NCBI RefSeq assembly: GCF_019249795.2
Contig: NZ_CP156892.1
Location: 248,001-312,000, forward strand
Length of the DNA: 64,000 bases
Reading direction: 5' to 3'
From: Segatella copri
Lineage (GTDB): Bacteria; Bacteroidota; Bacteroidia; Bacteroidales; Bacteroidaceae
Program-made: the position numbers and the translations under genes
Shown here: positions 35,495 to 44,452 of the stretch, one piece after another
Position numbering within the stretch: the first letter of the stretch is position 1
How the letters are laid out: every line of letters starts with the position of its first letter
The notes under the pieces: model-generated
The model's database searches: none
What the model saw: the letters and a program-made list of their open reading frames with translations, nothing else
Told to the model about the DNA's origin: nothing

Positions 35495-36766
35495 CTATTT
35501 GATGATGTGGAGTTTAACAAGCTCTATTTTACGCGATGTTGACTTGATAATCTTGAACTCAAAGTTATCAAACTTAATCACCTCGTTGAGTTTAGGAAAA
35601 CTCTGATATTCATGCAATATCAAACCGCCTACAGTCATATATTCATCACTTTCCGGCAGTTCAAGACCAAACATATCGTTCACCTTGTCAATCTCCAATC
35701 GTGCAGAAAGGAGATAGTCACCATCATCGGTTTTCTTAGCTACATATTTGGCAGAATCGTGCTCATCTTCTATATCACCGAAGATTTCCTCCACGATATC
35801 TTCCAGACTCACCAAACCGCTGGTACCGCCAAACTCATCTACAACGATACCTAAAGACTTCTTCTGCTGCAAAAAAGTCTGCATCAGTTTCTGTGCCTGC
35901 ATCGTTTCCGGCACAAAAGGAAGTGTACGGATATGATCCTGCCAACGTGAAGGATGATGGAACAGTTCGGAACTGTGAATATATCCCGCAATATGGTCTA
36001 TATCCTCTTCATATACAATGATTTTCGAATTACCGCTCTCTATGAATTTCTGCTGCAGTTCTTCGAGAGAAGTATTCATTTCAACAGCCTGAATCTCAGT
36101 ACGGGGCACCATACAGTCGCGTACTTTAGTATCGGAGAAATCAAGGGCATTCTGGAATATCTTCACCTCATCATTAATTTCATCTTCATTGGTAGCATTA
36201 TCGATACTTGACTGCACAAGATAATCAAGATCTACCTTAGAAAAGCCTTCATCCGCCCCCTCAGTATCCATCTTCATACCTATCAGACGCAGCAGGCACT
36301 TACTCAAGAAAGTACTGAACTTACTGATAGGCCACAATACCACATAGCACAGATAAGCTACCGGACTGAAGATAGAAAGCAAGCGGTTCGGGTTAGACTT
36401 GAAAAGCGTCTTTGGCAGAAACTCACCTGTAAAGAGTACTATCAGCGTAGACAGAATGGTATCTGCAGGCACCGTAAAGGCTGCATCAAAACCTGCGAAA
36501 ATCGTATTGTCGAAAAGACGGGCTATCAGGATACCATAAACTACAAGGGCTATATTGTTGCCCACGAGCATGGTACTGACAAAGCCATTCGGATGATTAT
36601 AAAACAAAGATAACAGTCGTTGCGTAAGGCCGTTTTTCTCCTTATCCATCTCCGCCAACATACGGTTGGAAGAGACGAAGGCAATCTCCATTCCGCTGAA
36701 GAATGCAGAGAAGACCATTGTAATGAGAATGCCTACGACTAAACTCATATCCACCTGTTCATTCAT
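35495..36766 (-). CDS. CNNM/CorC-family protein (GldE/HlyC-like, DUF21-CBS-CorC)
   Basis: Membrane protein of 423 aa. Four hydrophobic segments form the N-terminal DUF21/CNNM domain (about 5-190; the family motif AFFSGMEIAFVSSN is at 20-33), then two CBS domains (about 210-330, with VRDCMVPRTEIQAVE and SLGIVVDEFGGTSGLVSLED) and a C-terminal CorC/HlyC domain (about 345-420). Related proteins export Mg2+ or Co2+; in gliding Bacteroidota the GldE version supports secretion. Here no gliding genes are seen, so metal transport is the better guess. It starts 19 nt after the lptC-like stop. Confidence 0.87.
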   Translation of the reverse strand: MNEQVDMSLVVGILITMVFSAFFSGMEIAFVSSNRMLAEMDKEKNGLTQRLLSLFYNHPNGFVSTMLVGNNIALVVYGILIARLFDNTIFAGFDAAFTVPADTILSTLIVLFTGEFLPKTLFKSNPNRLLSIFSPVAYLCYVVLWPISKFSTFLSKCLLRLIGMKMDTEGADEGFSKVDLDYLVQSSIDNATNEDEINDEVKIFQNALDFSDTKVRDCMVPRTEIQAVEMNTSLEELQQKFIESGNSKIIVYEEDIDHIAGYIHSSELFHHPSRWQDHIRTLPFVPETMQAQKLMQTFLQQKKSLGIVVDEFGGTSGLVSLEDIVEEIFGDIEDEHDSAKYVAKKTDDGDYLLSARLEIDKVNDMFGLELPESDEYMTVGGLILHEYQSFPKLNEVIKFDNFEFKIIKSTSRKIELVKLHIIK

Positions 36767-36785
36767 TATATCTTTTTCTTTTTAA

Positions 36786-37451
36786 TTAGTGCATGATAGG
36801 AATCGTAGTGGCTCTGACTGGTGTAGCCGGCTGACGGAAGTTATTCTTGACAGAATCAGGCTGGCTGCTCAACGTATCGGCACCACCACCACCTCCTGTC
36901 AGGTCTCCCTTTTCAAAGCTACCCTTCGAATTGCTCACATAATAGCGCGTCATCTTTTCATCACTCCAGAAATGAGAACCCTGTAGCGTTCTTTCAGGAG
37001 TAACAAGTTTACTGAATACGTTACTTGACAATTCGTGCTTATTCTGGTCCCAGGTAAGTTGCTCACTATTGAAGCGCAAACCATCTTTGGTCAGGATACT
37101 CACCCTACCATAAAGTTTCCATATCTTCTGCTGATCATAATAATAAGCTGTATCACACTGGATATAACTATTAATATGGAATTTCTCATCAAACTGCTCC
37201 AGCAAAAGTCCCTTATCAAAGATCCACAAAGATGGATTCTTGCTGGTATTCACCTCCCACCGTTCTGTTACGATGCGATATTTCATAACTCCCGAGTCGC
37301 TTACCAATGTATTTACACCATACGACGTCATCATCGCCACCGAGTCTTGCGGACGGATGGCGGGCGCAGTATGTTCTACCTGGTTCTGGCAACCAGCCAA
37401 AATCAGGAACATCAGGATACCGACAACATAAGAGCCTTTTATTCTATACAT
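36786..37451 (-). CDS. lptC: LptC-like LPS transport protein
   Basis: 221-aa protein with a lipoprotein-type or anchored N-terminus (GILMFLILAGCQNQ, Cys at about 21) and a beta-jellyroll OstA/LptC-like domain containing the repeated strands IVTERWEVNTSKNPSLWIF, YIQCDTAYYYDQQKIWKLYG and RFNSEQLTWDQNKHELSSN. It would pass LPS from the LptBFG extractor to LptA. Gene order (OMP, LptC, CorC-like, PpiD) supports the call. The C-terminal tail is Gly/Pro/Ser-rich and probably disordered. Confidence 0.8.
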   Translation of the reverse strand: MYRIKGSYVVGILMFLILAGCQNQVEHTAPAIRPQDSVAMMTSYGVNTLVSDSGVMKYRIVTERWEVNTSKNPSLWIFDKGLLLEQFDEKFHINSYIQCDTAYYYDQQKIWKLYGRVSILTKDGLRFNSEQLTWDQNKHELSSNVFSKLVTPERTLQGSHFWSDEKMTRYYVSNSKGSFEKGDLTGGGGGADTLSSQPDSVKNNFRQPATPVRATTIPIMH

Positions 37452-37494
37452 TATTATATATAGATTCTATACATTATTATATATAAGCGGAAGA

Positions 37495-38775
37495 TTAATC
37501 CATCTTCCACTTCTTAAACCAATCCTCGTTGAATGTGAATCCGATATTGATACGGAAAGAATTTTCCTTAATCAGATCCTTAGCCGAACTCTTCACCCAC
37601 TGACCGCTGATATTCAGCATAGAGCGGTTGTTGTAAGAGTTCATGATAGGAATACCGAAACCGGCACTTACAGAGATTTCCTTCGGACCATCAACACCAT
37701 TCATCTTATAATAAGGTGTGGCGTAGCTGGCACCTACACGATACTGAACACGCTTGAAGAAAGCACGGCTGCGCTCTCCATAGCAATACTGGGCACCGAG
37801 ATTGAACTTGCTTCTATCCTTGTAGATACCATTTTTCAAGGCGTAGTTGGTTCCATCGAAACTAGGATAACCCAAGCTACCCCACTTCTGCAGACTGTAA
37901 TCAAAGCCAACCTTCCACTGGTTGTTATGATTCCACATCACACCCGCACCAATCATGGTAGGCAACTTATAAGCCTTGTCAATAGAGTAAGCAGTGGTAT
38001 CGGTAACACCGTTCTGGGTATCATTAGAAATGATTTTCATATCAGCAGAAGCTCCCAGACCATGTCCTGGTGAGAAGGTGACACCTACGGTAGCCCAATC
38101 TTTCTTTGAGAACTGATGGGTATACTGTACACCGAAATCAACCTTATAGCTGTTCACCTGCATAGAATAGTAACGGGTGAGGGTCTTGTAATAAGAATTG
38201 CTGTAGCTGTTTGCTACACTTCTGTCTATACTACCCCAGAGATATGAGAAGTTGGCACCTACGGCCAAGCCCTTGACCGGTTCCCAACCCGCACCGATGT
38301 ATGCCTGATGCAAACCACCATCGCCAGAATAAGTATTAGTATAGTAAGCTTCCTTGTCAGCATTCACCCATTCTGATGCAGAATAATTATAGCCAACATT
38401 GGTAAAAGGAATGATACCGAAGCTCATACCTACATGTGGCAGCAAGCGGAAGCCTGCAACAACATACTCAAAATTTGAGTTATTGGCATTCTTCTTCACA
38501 CCATTCTCTTCAAAATTTGTCACCTGACCAGAGATACCGGCATCAAGGATGAAAGTCATAGAATCAATCGAAGCATAAGATGCAGGGTTGAGATAGTTTA
38601 CCTGATTATGCTCATGAAAGCCGAGACCGACTCCATTCATACCGCGATTAAAACCAGAAGTCTGGTCTGACAAGATGCCAAGACCATACTGGCTGTATGG
38701 CGAATTAGTACCACTTTGGGCATTAACCATAAGGGCTGAACCCAACAATAGGGTTGCTAAAAAAAGCTTTCTCAT
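37495..38775 (-). CDS. Outer-membrane beta-barrel protein (FadL/OmpP1-like)
   Basis: 426 aa with signal peptide 1-19 (MVNA-Q). The mature start SGTNSPYSQYGLG, followed by NRGMNGVGLGFHEHNQVNYLNPAS, is the conserved opening of a Bacteroidota barrel family related to FadL/OMPP1. Many amphipathic strands follow, and the C-terminal strand ends near FNEDWFKKWKMD. It is first in the minus-strand run leading to lptC; a TACTTTTG element lies upstream at 38810-38817. The transported ligand is unknown. Confidence 0.75.
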   Translation of the reverse strand: MRKLFLATLLLGSALMVNAQSGTNSPYSQYGLGILSDQTSGFNRGMNGVGLGFHEHNQVNYLNPASYASIDSMTFILDAGISGQVTNFEENGVKKNANNSNFEYVVAGFRLLPHVGMSFGIIPFTNVGYNYSASEWVNADKEAYYTNTYSGDGGLHQAYIGAGWEPVKGLAVGANFSYLWGSIDRSVANSYSNSYYKTLTRYYSMQVNSYKVDFGVQYTHQFSKKDWATVGVTFSPGHGLGASADMKIISNDTQNGVTDTTAYSIDKAYKLPTMIGAGVMWNHNNQWKVGFDYSLQKWGSLGYPSFDGTNYALKNGIYKDRSKFNLGAQYCYGERSRAFFKRVQYRVGASYATPYYKMNGVDGPKEISVSAGFGIPIMNSYNNRSMLNISGQWVKSSAKDLIKENSFRINIGFTFNEDWFKKWKMD

Positions 38776-38847
38776 TCTTTAATAATCATTCAAAATTATA
38801 TTCAGAGTGCAAAAGTATTAAAAAAAATCTAGAAAAAAGAAGGATAA

Positions 38848-40218
38848 TTGAAAATAATAAGGTATTTTTGCATCGTGAAACGTTTTAAGCATATTTTTAG
38901 TGCCATTTTAGCAGTAATTTTAATCAATTTAACTACTGAAGTGGCTGCACAGGATTTTTCAAGAGACAAGGACTCTGATATTTCTGTGCAGAACAGTCGT
39001 GTCAATGAAGAAGCTACTGCGTGGCTCGATTCTGTTGACATTTCTCTCCTGACTTGCGGACCAGGTCAGGAGGTGTGGTCGTATTATGGACATACCGCTC
39101 TACGCATCCAGAACAAAGCTATGGGAACGGATGTTGCCGTCAACTGGGGTATGTTCAGTTTTAACCAAAGTTGCTTCGTACTCCGTTTTGTTTTCGGACT
39201 CACCGACTATCAGATTGGCATCTACCCGATGAGCGACTTCATAGCCGAATATGCACATGAAGGCAGATGGGTAAGACAGCAGCGCCTCCGTCTCTCCCGC
39301 ACAGAGAAACTGGGAATTCTGAGAAGCATCGACAAGAATGCACAGCCGGAGAACCGCGTATACCGCTACAATTTCTTCTATGATAATTGTACGACCCGGG
39401 CACGCGAGATGATTCTCTCCAACATTGGAAACCAGAGTACCAACTTTAAAGATATCCCTACCCCTTCTACCTACAGGGAAGAGATTCACAAACTCAACGG
39501 ACAGCACCGCTGGGCAAGATTCGGCAATGACCTCCTTTTGGGTTGTCAGGCAGACCGCCCTATCACACAAAGAGAATGGGAATTCTTGCCAGACAATCTG
39601 AGCAAAGACTTTGCCACAGAAGGAAGAACCGACTTTATTGATGCATCTCAGACTGCAGACGGCAAGACCAATGCAACAAGTGCCAGCGGCTATATCACTC
39701 TGGTAGATGAAACATCCGATATTATCCCAGCCCAGGCACAAATAACAGACGATGCTCCTGTTACACCACAAATGATAGCCATAGCTCTGGCAATCATCAT
39801 CATAGGAACAACGGTAAGAGAATGTGTAAAAAAGAAAAACTACTGGTGGTTTGATGCCATCCTGCTTGTTCTGACAGGATTACCGGGACTGATTCTCTTT
39901 ACCATGATCTTCTCGCAGCATCCTACTGTACAGATAAATTTCCAGATTCTGATACTGAATCCGCTCAACCTCATCTTTGCCTGGAAGACTGTCAAGAGGA
40001 TGAAAGCAGGTCGTCAGTATTGGTATTTCGAACTCCTGGGATGGCTTCTGCTCATTGCCCTGTTCATGCAGATATGGCAGAACTATGCTGAGGGTATGAG
40101 TATTTTGGCACTTTCTTTGCTAGCGAGATACTGCGTCAAGTCGACCATGATGGATTTAAGTCCAAACAATTATGGTTTGCAGAAGCATATCGTAAAGAAA
40201 TTCAGAAAGAATAAATAG
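38848..40218 (+). CDS. DUF4105 envelope protein
   Basis: 456 codons from the first ATG. The DUF4105 core is visible near residues 70-250 (VWSYYGHTALRIQN, then FRFVFGLTDYQIGIYPM-like strands, and YNFFYDNCTTRAREMI with the conserved NCT). A signal peptide precedes it and five hydrophobic segments follow in the C-terminal 170 residues, so it is an inner-membrane protein with an exported domain. The start is uncertain: a TATTTTTG element overlaps the 5' end (38863-38870), and the GTG at 38875 would give a cleaner signal peptide. The NC...H layout recalls papain-like folds; the activity is not known. Confidence 0.78.
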   Translation: MKIIRYFCIVKRFKHIFSAILAVILINLTTEVAAQDFSRDKDSDISVQNSRVNEEATAWLDSVDISLLTCGPGQEVWSYYGHTALRIQNKAMGTDVAVNWGMFSFNQSCFVLRFVFGLTDYQIGIYPMSDFIAEYAHEGRWVRQQRLRLSRTEKLGILRSIDKNAQPENRVYRYNFFYDNCTTRAREMILSNIGNQSTNFKDIPTPSTYREEIHKLNGQHRWARFGNDLLLGCQADRPITQREWEFLPDNLSKDFATEGRTDFIDASQTADGKTNATSASGYITLVDETSDIIPAQAQITDDAPVTPQMIAIALAIIIIGTTVRECVKKKNYWWFDAILLVLTGLPGLILFTMIFSQHPTVQINFQILILNPLNLIFAWKTVKRMKAGRQYWYFELLGWLLLIALFMQIWQNYAEGMSILALSLLARYCVKSTMMDLSPNNYGLQKHIVKKFRKNK

Positions 40219-40285
40219 ACATTAAAATATACGTAAGGAAACGATTGGTACAACATCGTTTCCGAACAGAAGAAGATAAACAACA

Positions 40286-40645
40286 ATGATGGTAAACAGA
40301 TATATCACAGCCCTTTTGGTTGTCCTGGCGGCAACCGGCATGGAGGCGCAGACTTATCAGCAGGCGCTGAAGTTTGCGCTTACGGATATATCCTACGATG
40401 AATTCATCCAACAACCGGAGGCGAAGGCATTGGAGGAGGACATTCTCTGCGTGCTCAAAGCCATCAAAGCGGCATCAGAAGATGAGAGCATCGCAACGCA
40501 TCATCCTATTCTGTCGGCAACACTTGCCGCCAATTCTTCTGACATTCTGACAGACATTCATTCACATATTTATTATGATTCCCCTACGGAGCATAGATAC
40601 AAAGTTCCGTATGGGAGTATTGTTATTCGAGGTCCAGACTGCTGA
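40286..40645 (+). CDS. Small exported hypothetical protein (119 aa)
   Basis: Not recognised. Signal peptide at 1-21 (LAATGMEA-Q), then a mostly helical acidic mature domain (YQQALKFALTDISYDEFIQQ at its start) and a basic/hydrophobic end. It lies 67 nt after the DUF4105 gene in the same direction and before the secA promoter, so it may be co-expressed with the DUF4105 protein. Confidence 0.6.
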   Translation: MMVNRYITALLVVLAATGMEAQTYQQALKFALTDISYDEFIQQPEAKALEEDILCVLKAIKAASEDESIATHHPILSATLAANSSDILTDIHSHIYYDSPTEHRYKVPYGSIVIRGPDC

Positions 40646-40711
40646 TTTTATGCTTTCCGTAAGCAAAACTCAGAAGATTTGCCATAAAAACAGGTAATAA
40701 TTGGCAATTCC

Positions 40712-40743
40712 TTGCAGATTTACAGATATTTTTAGTAAATTTG
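40712..40743 (+). promoter_or_regulatory. secA promoter
   Basis: TTG (40712-40714), 21-nt spacer, TAAATTTG (40736-40743), 125 nt before the secA start. Confidence 0.75.
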
Positions 40744-40868
40744 CAAGCTAGTTATAAACAACAGGAAAAAGCAGAAGAGGAAAAAAGGACTAACAGAGCA
40801 GCATTTGTCTTAACTCCTTAACTTCTTTAACTCCTATATTTCGAATAATAATAAAAAATAAATATACA

Positions 40869-43800
40869 ATGAACTTTAACAAAATTCTCCAGTCATTGTT
40901 TGGCAACAAGTCAACTCGCGATATGAAGTTGATCCAGCCAATCGTAGAAAAGATCAAGGCAGAGTATCCTAAGATGCAGGCCTTAAGCAATGACGAACTT
41001 CGTGCAAAAACAAAAGAACTTCAGAAGTACGTACAGGAGTACGCCAAGGAAGAGAAGGCTAAGATTGCTGAACTCAAGGCTAAAATTGAAGACACTCCTA
41101 TTGATGAGCGTGAAGGTATCTTCAACCAGATCGACAAGTTAGAGCAGGAAGCACTCGACAAGTATGAGGAAGCCCTCAACGAGGTTTTGCCTCAGGTTTT
41201 CGCTATCGTTAAGGATACTGCTCGCCGTTTCGCAGAGAACGAGGAAACAATAGTTACTGCTACCGACTTCGACCGCGAGTTGGCTTCTAATCCAGCTAAC
41301 GACTTCGTTACCATCGATGGCGACAAGGCTATCTATCACAACCACTGGACAGCCGGCGGTAATGATATGAAGTGGGAAATGATTCACTACGATGTACAGC
41401 TCTTCGGTGGTGTTGTTCTCCATCAGGGTAAGATTGCCGAGATGGCTACCGGTGAGGGTAAGACCCTTGTAGGTACAACACCTATCTTCCTGAATGCCTT
41501 GACTGGTAATGGTGTTCACGTCGTTACCGTGAACGACTATTTGGCTAAGCGTGACTCTGAGTGGATGGGACCTCTCTATATGTTCCACGGTCTCTCTGTA
41601 GATTGTATTGACAAGCATCGTCCTAATTCCGACGAGCGTCGCAAGGCATACCTGGCAGATATCACCTTCGGTACCAACAACGAGTTCGGTTTCGATTATC
41701 TTCGTGATAACATGGCTACCAACCCAGCCGATCTGGTACAGCGCCAGCACAACTACGCCATCGTCGATGAGGTCGACTCAGTGTTGATTGATGATGCCCG
41801 TACCCCATTGATCATCTCTGGTCCTATTCCAAAGGGCGACGACCAGATGTTTGAGCAGTATCAGCCATTGGTTGAGAAACTTTATGAGGTACAGCGCAAG
41901 CAGGCTACAGAATTGCTCGCCGAGGCTAAGCAGAAGATTAACGAAGGTACAAAAGCTAAGAATCAGGAACTCCTTGATGAAGGCTTCCTCGCACTCTTCC
42001 GTTCTTACAAGGCATTGCCTAAGAACAAGCCATTGATCAAGTATCTTTCTGAGGAAGGTATCAAGGCTGGTCTGCTGAAGACCGAGGAGTACTACATGGC
42101 AAACAACAACCGTGAGATGCCTAAGGCTACAGAGCCATTGTACTTCGTAGTAGACGAGAAAATGAATTCTGCCGACCTTACCGATAAGGGAACCGACTGG
42201 TTGGCTAAGCAGGTAAACGACAAGGAACTCTTCGTATTGCCTGATATCACAACAGAAATGAGTGAACTCGAGGCACGTACAGACCTTACCGACCAGGAGC
42301 GTCTTGACAAGAAAGACGAGATGCTGGCTCACTATGGTGTACAGAGCGAACGTGTTCACACCTTGCAGCAGCTTCTGAAGGGTTACACCATGTTCAATAA
42401 GGACGACGAATATGTTGTCATGGACGGACAGGTGAAGATTGTGGATGAGCAGACAGGACGTATCATGGAAGGCCGTCGCTGGAGCGATGGTTTGCACCAG
42501 GCTATTGAAGCTAAGGAGCACGTAAAGGTAGAGGCTGCTACACAGACCTTTGCTACCATCACACTTCAGAACTACTTCCGTATGTACCACAAACTCGCAG
42601 GTATGACCGGTACTGCAAGTACAGAGTCAGGTGAGTTCTGGGATATCTATAAACTCGATGTTGTTGAGATTCCAACCAACCGCCCTATCCAGCGTAAGGA
42701 CTTGGATGACCGTGTATACAAGACTGCCCGCGAGAAATATCGTGCAGTTATCGACGAAATCGAGGAAACACGTAATGCTGGCCGCCCAGTCTTGGTAGGT
42801 ACAACATCTGTCGAGATTTCTGAGTTGTTGAGCAAGATGTTGAAGATGCGCAACATTCCTCATAATGTATTGAACGCTAAGCTGCACCAGCAGGAGGCTC
42901 AGATTGTAGCCGAGGCAGGTCGCTCAGTAAACGGTAAGGGTGCCGTAACCATCGCTACCAACATGGCAGGTCGTGGTACCGATATCAAGCTGACTCCAGA
43001 GGTAAAGGCTGCAGGTGGTCTTGCCATCATCGGTACAGAACGTCATGAGAGCCGCCGTGTAGACCGTCAGCTCCGTGGTCGTGCCGGTCGTCAGGGTGAC
43101 CCAGGTTCTTCTGTATTCTATGTATCATTGGAGGATAAGCTGATGCGTCTGTTCGCTTCAGAGCGTATCGCCAAGGTAATGGACCGTCTCGGTTTCGAGG
43201 ATGGCGAGCGTATCGAGAGCCCAATGATCAGCAAGAGTATCGAGCGTGCTCAGCGCAAGGTTGAGGAAAACAACTTCGGTATCCGTAAACACCTCTTGGA
43301 GTATGATGACGTGATGAATCGTCAGCGTACCGTTATCTACGAGAAGCGTCGCCACGCCCTCATGGGTGAGCGTATCGGTATGGATATTGCCAACATCATC
43401 TGGGACCGCGTATTGAACATCGTCAACAACAACGACTTCTTCGGTGCCAAGGAAGAGTTCCTGAAAGTTCTCGCTATGGAGATTCCATTCAACGAGGATG
43501 AGTATGAGAACGGCAGACGTGAGGATTTGGCTGAGCGTGCTTTCCAGGAGGCTATGGCTACATTCAAGCGTAAGACAGACCGCATCCAGGCTACAGCTAT
43601 GCCTATCATCAAGCAGGTATACGAAAACCAGGGTGCTATATACGAGCGCATCATGGTGCCTATCACAGACGGCAAGCGCATGTACAATATTCCTTGCAAC
43701 CTCAAGGAGGCATACGAGAGCGAGGCTAAGAACGTAGTGAAGGAGTTTGAGAAGAGCGTTGTTCTCCAGATTATCGATGACGACTGGAAGGAGAACCTCC

Positions 43801-44207
43801 GCAAGCTCGACGAACTGAAGCACTCTGTACAGAATGCAAGCTACGAGCAGAAGGATCCTCTCCTCATCTTTAAGTTGGAGAGTGCCAAGGTTTGGGATGC
43901 CATGATTAATGACATGTACGACCGTATTGCAAGTATCCTGATGCGTGGTCAGATTCCAGTAATGGAGCAAGAGCAGCCAGTTCAGGAGGCAGCTCCTGAG
44001 CAGCACACTCAGCAGAACTATGTTGAGAGCAAGGTAGATTTGGATGCAAAGCGTGAGGCACAGGAGGCAGCTGCTAACCAGGATACCCGAGAGGGCGCAC
44101 AGGTAAACCGCACTCCTTACCGTGCAGAGCACATGCCACGTCCTAACGACCCATGTCCATGCGGAAGCGGCAAGAAGTTTAAGAACTGCCACGGCAGAAA
44201 CCTGTAA
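40869..44207 (+). CDS. secA: Protein translocase ATPase SecA
   Basis: ATP-driven motor of the Sec pathway, 1112 aa, larger than E. coli SecA (901) because of insertions in NBD1/PPXD that are usual for Bacteroidota. Motifs in order: Walker [23 protein letters not shown], the DEAD-type [26 protein letters not shown], the second NBD with [12 protein letters not shown] and [14 protein letters not shown], and a C-terminal zinc-binding tail [14 protein letters not shown] for SecB or ribosome contact. It is monocistronic, with its own promoter and a downstream terminator. Confidence 0.97.
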   Translation: MNFNKILQSLFGNKSTRDMKLIQPIVEKIKAEYPKMQALSNDELRAKTKELQKYVQEYAKEEKAKIAELKAKIEDTPIDEREGIFNQIDKLEQEALDKYEEALNEVLPQVFAIVKDTARRFAENEETIVTATDFDRELASNPANDFVTIDGDKAIYHNHWTAGGNDMKWEMIHYDVQLFGGVVLHQGKIAEMATGEGKTLVGTTPIFLNALTGNGVHVVTVNDYLAKRDSEWMGPLYMFHGLSVDCIDKHRPNSDERRKAYLADITFGTNNEFGFDYLRDNMATNPADLVQRQHNYAIVDEVDSVLIDDARTPLIISGPIPKGDDQMFEQYQPLVEKLYEVQRKQATELLAEAKQKINEGTKAKNQELLDEGFLALFRSYKALPKNKPLIKYLSEEGIKAGLLKTEEYYMANNNREMPKATEPLYFVVDEKMNSADLTDKGTDWLAKQVNDKELFVLPDITTEMSELEARTDLTDQERLDKKDEMLAHYGVQSERVHTLQQLLKGYTMFNKDDEYVVMDGQVKIVDEQTGRIMEGRRWSDGLHQAIEAKEHVKVEAATQTFATITLQNYFRMYHKLAGMTGTASTESGEFWDIYKLDVVEIPTNRPIQRKDLDDRVYKTAREKYRAVIDEIEETRNAGRPVLVGTTSVEISELLSKMLKMRNIPHNVLNAKLHQQEAQIVAEAGRSVNGKGAVTIATNMAGRGTDIKLTPEVKAAGGLAIIGTERHESRRVDRQLRGRAGRQGDPGSSVFYVSLEDKLMRLFASERIAKVMDRLGFEDGERIESPMISKSIERAQRKVEENNFGIRKHLLEYDDVMNRQRTVIYEKRRHALMGERIGMDIANIIWDRVLNIVNNNDFFGAKEEFLKVLAMEIPFNEDEYENGRREDLAERAFQEAMATFKRKTDRIQATAMPIIKQVYENQGAIYERIMVPITDGKRMYNIPCNLKEAYESEAKNVVKEFEKSVVLQIIDDDWKENLRKLDELKHSVQNASYEQKDPLLIFKLESAKVWDAMINDMYDRIASILMRGQIPVMEQEQPVQEAAPEQHTQQNYVESKVDLDAKREAQEAAANQDTREGAQVNRTPYRAEHMPRPNDPCPCGSGKKFKNCHGRNL

Positions 44208-44279
44208 TCACAATAAATGATGATGCTCTTATATATATAATAAGGTATAAGAACATCCATCATCAGAAATAATGATAAG

Positions 44280-44320
44280 AATACCTAGATTTGATGATAC
44301 TCTCATCATTTCTAGGTATT
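44280..44320 (+). terminator. Terminator after secA
   Basis: 10-bp outer arms AATACCTAGA/TCTAGGTATT (44280-44289, 44311-44320) extended by inner TGATGA/TCATCA pairing, then a T-rich tail. Confidence 0.8.
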
Positions 44321-44368
44321 TTTGTTTTAAAACCACATTATTGCTACTAAGTTGCAAAAAATTATTAG

Positions 44369-44376
44369 TATTTTTG
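44369..44376 (+). promoter_or_regulatory. -7 element (TATTTTTG) of feoAB
   Basis: TATTTTTG 77 nt before the feoAB start. A TTG at 44352-44354 is too close (14 nt) for a standard -33. Confidence 0.5.
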
Positions 44377-44452
44377 CAGTCGAAAAGAAAAAAGAGCTGA
44401 CCATGAGGTCATGCCCCAAAGAAAAGAACAAGATTAAAACAAGGAAAGATAT

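Noticed and set aside
43158..44192. 344-codon frame on the minus strand within secA
   Set aside because: Entirely inside the SecA coding region, Leu/Val-rich nonsense composition, no motif.
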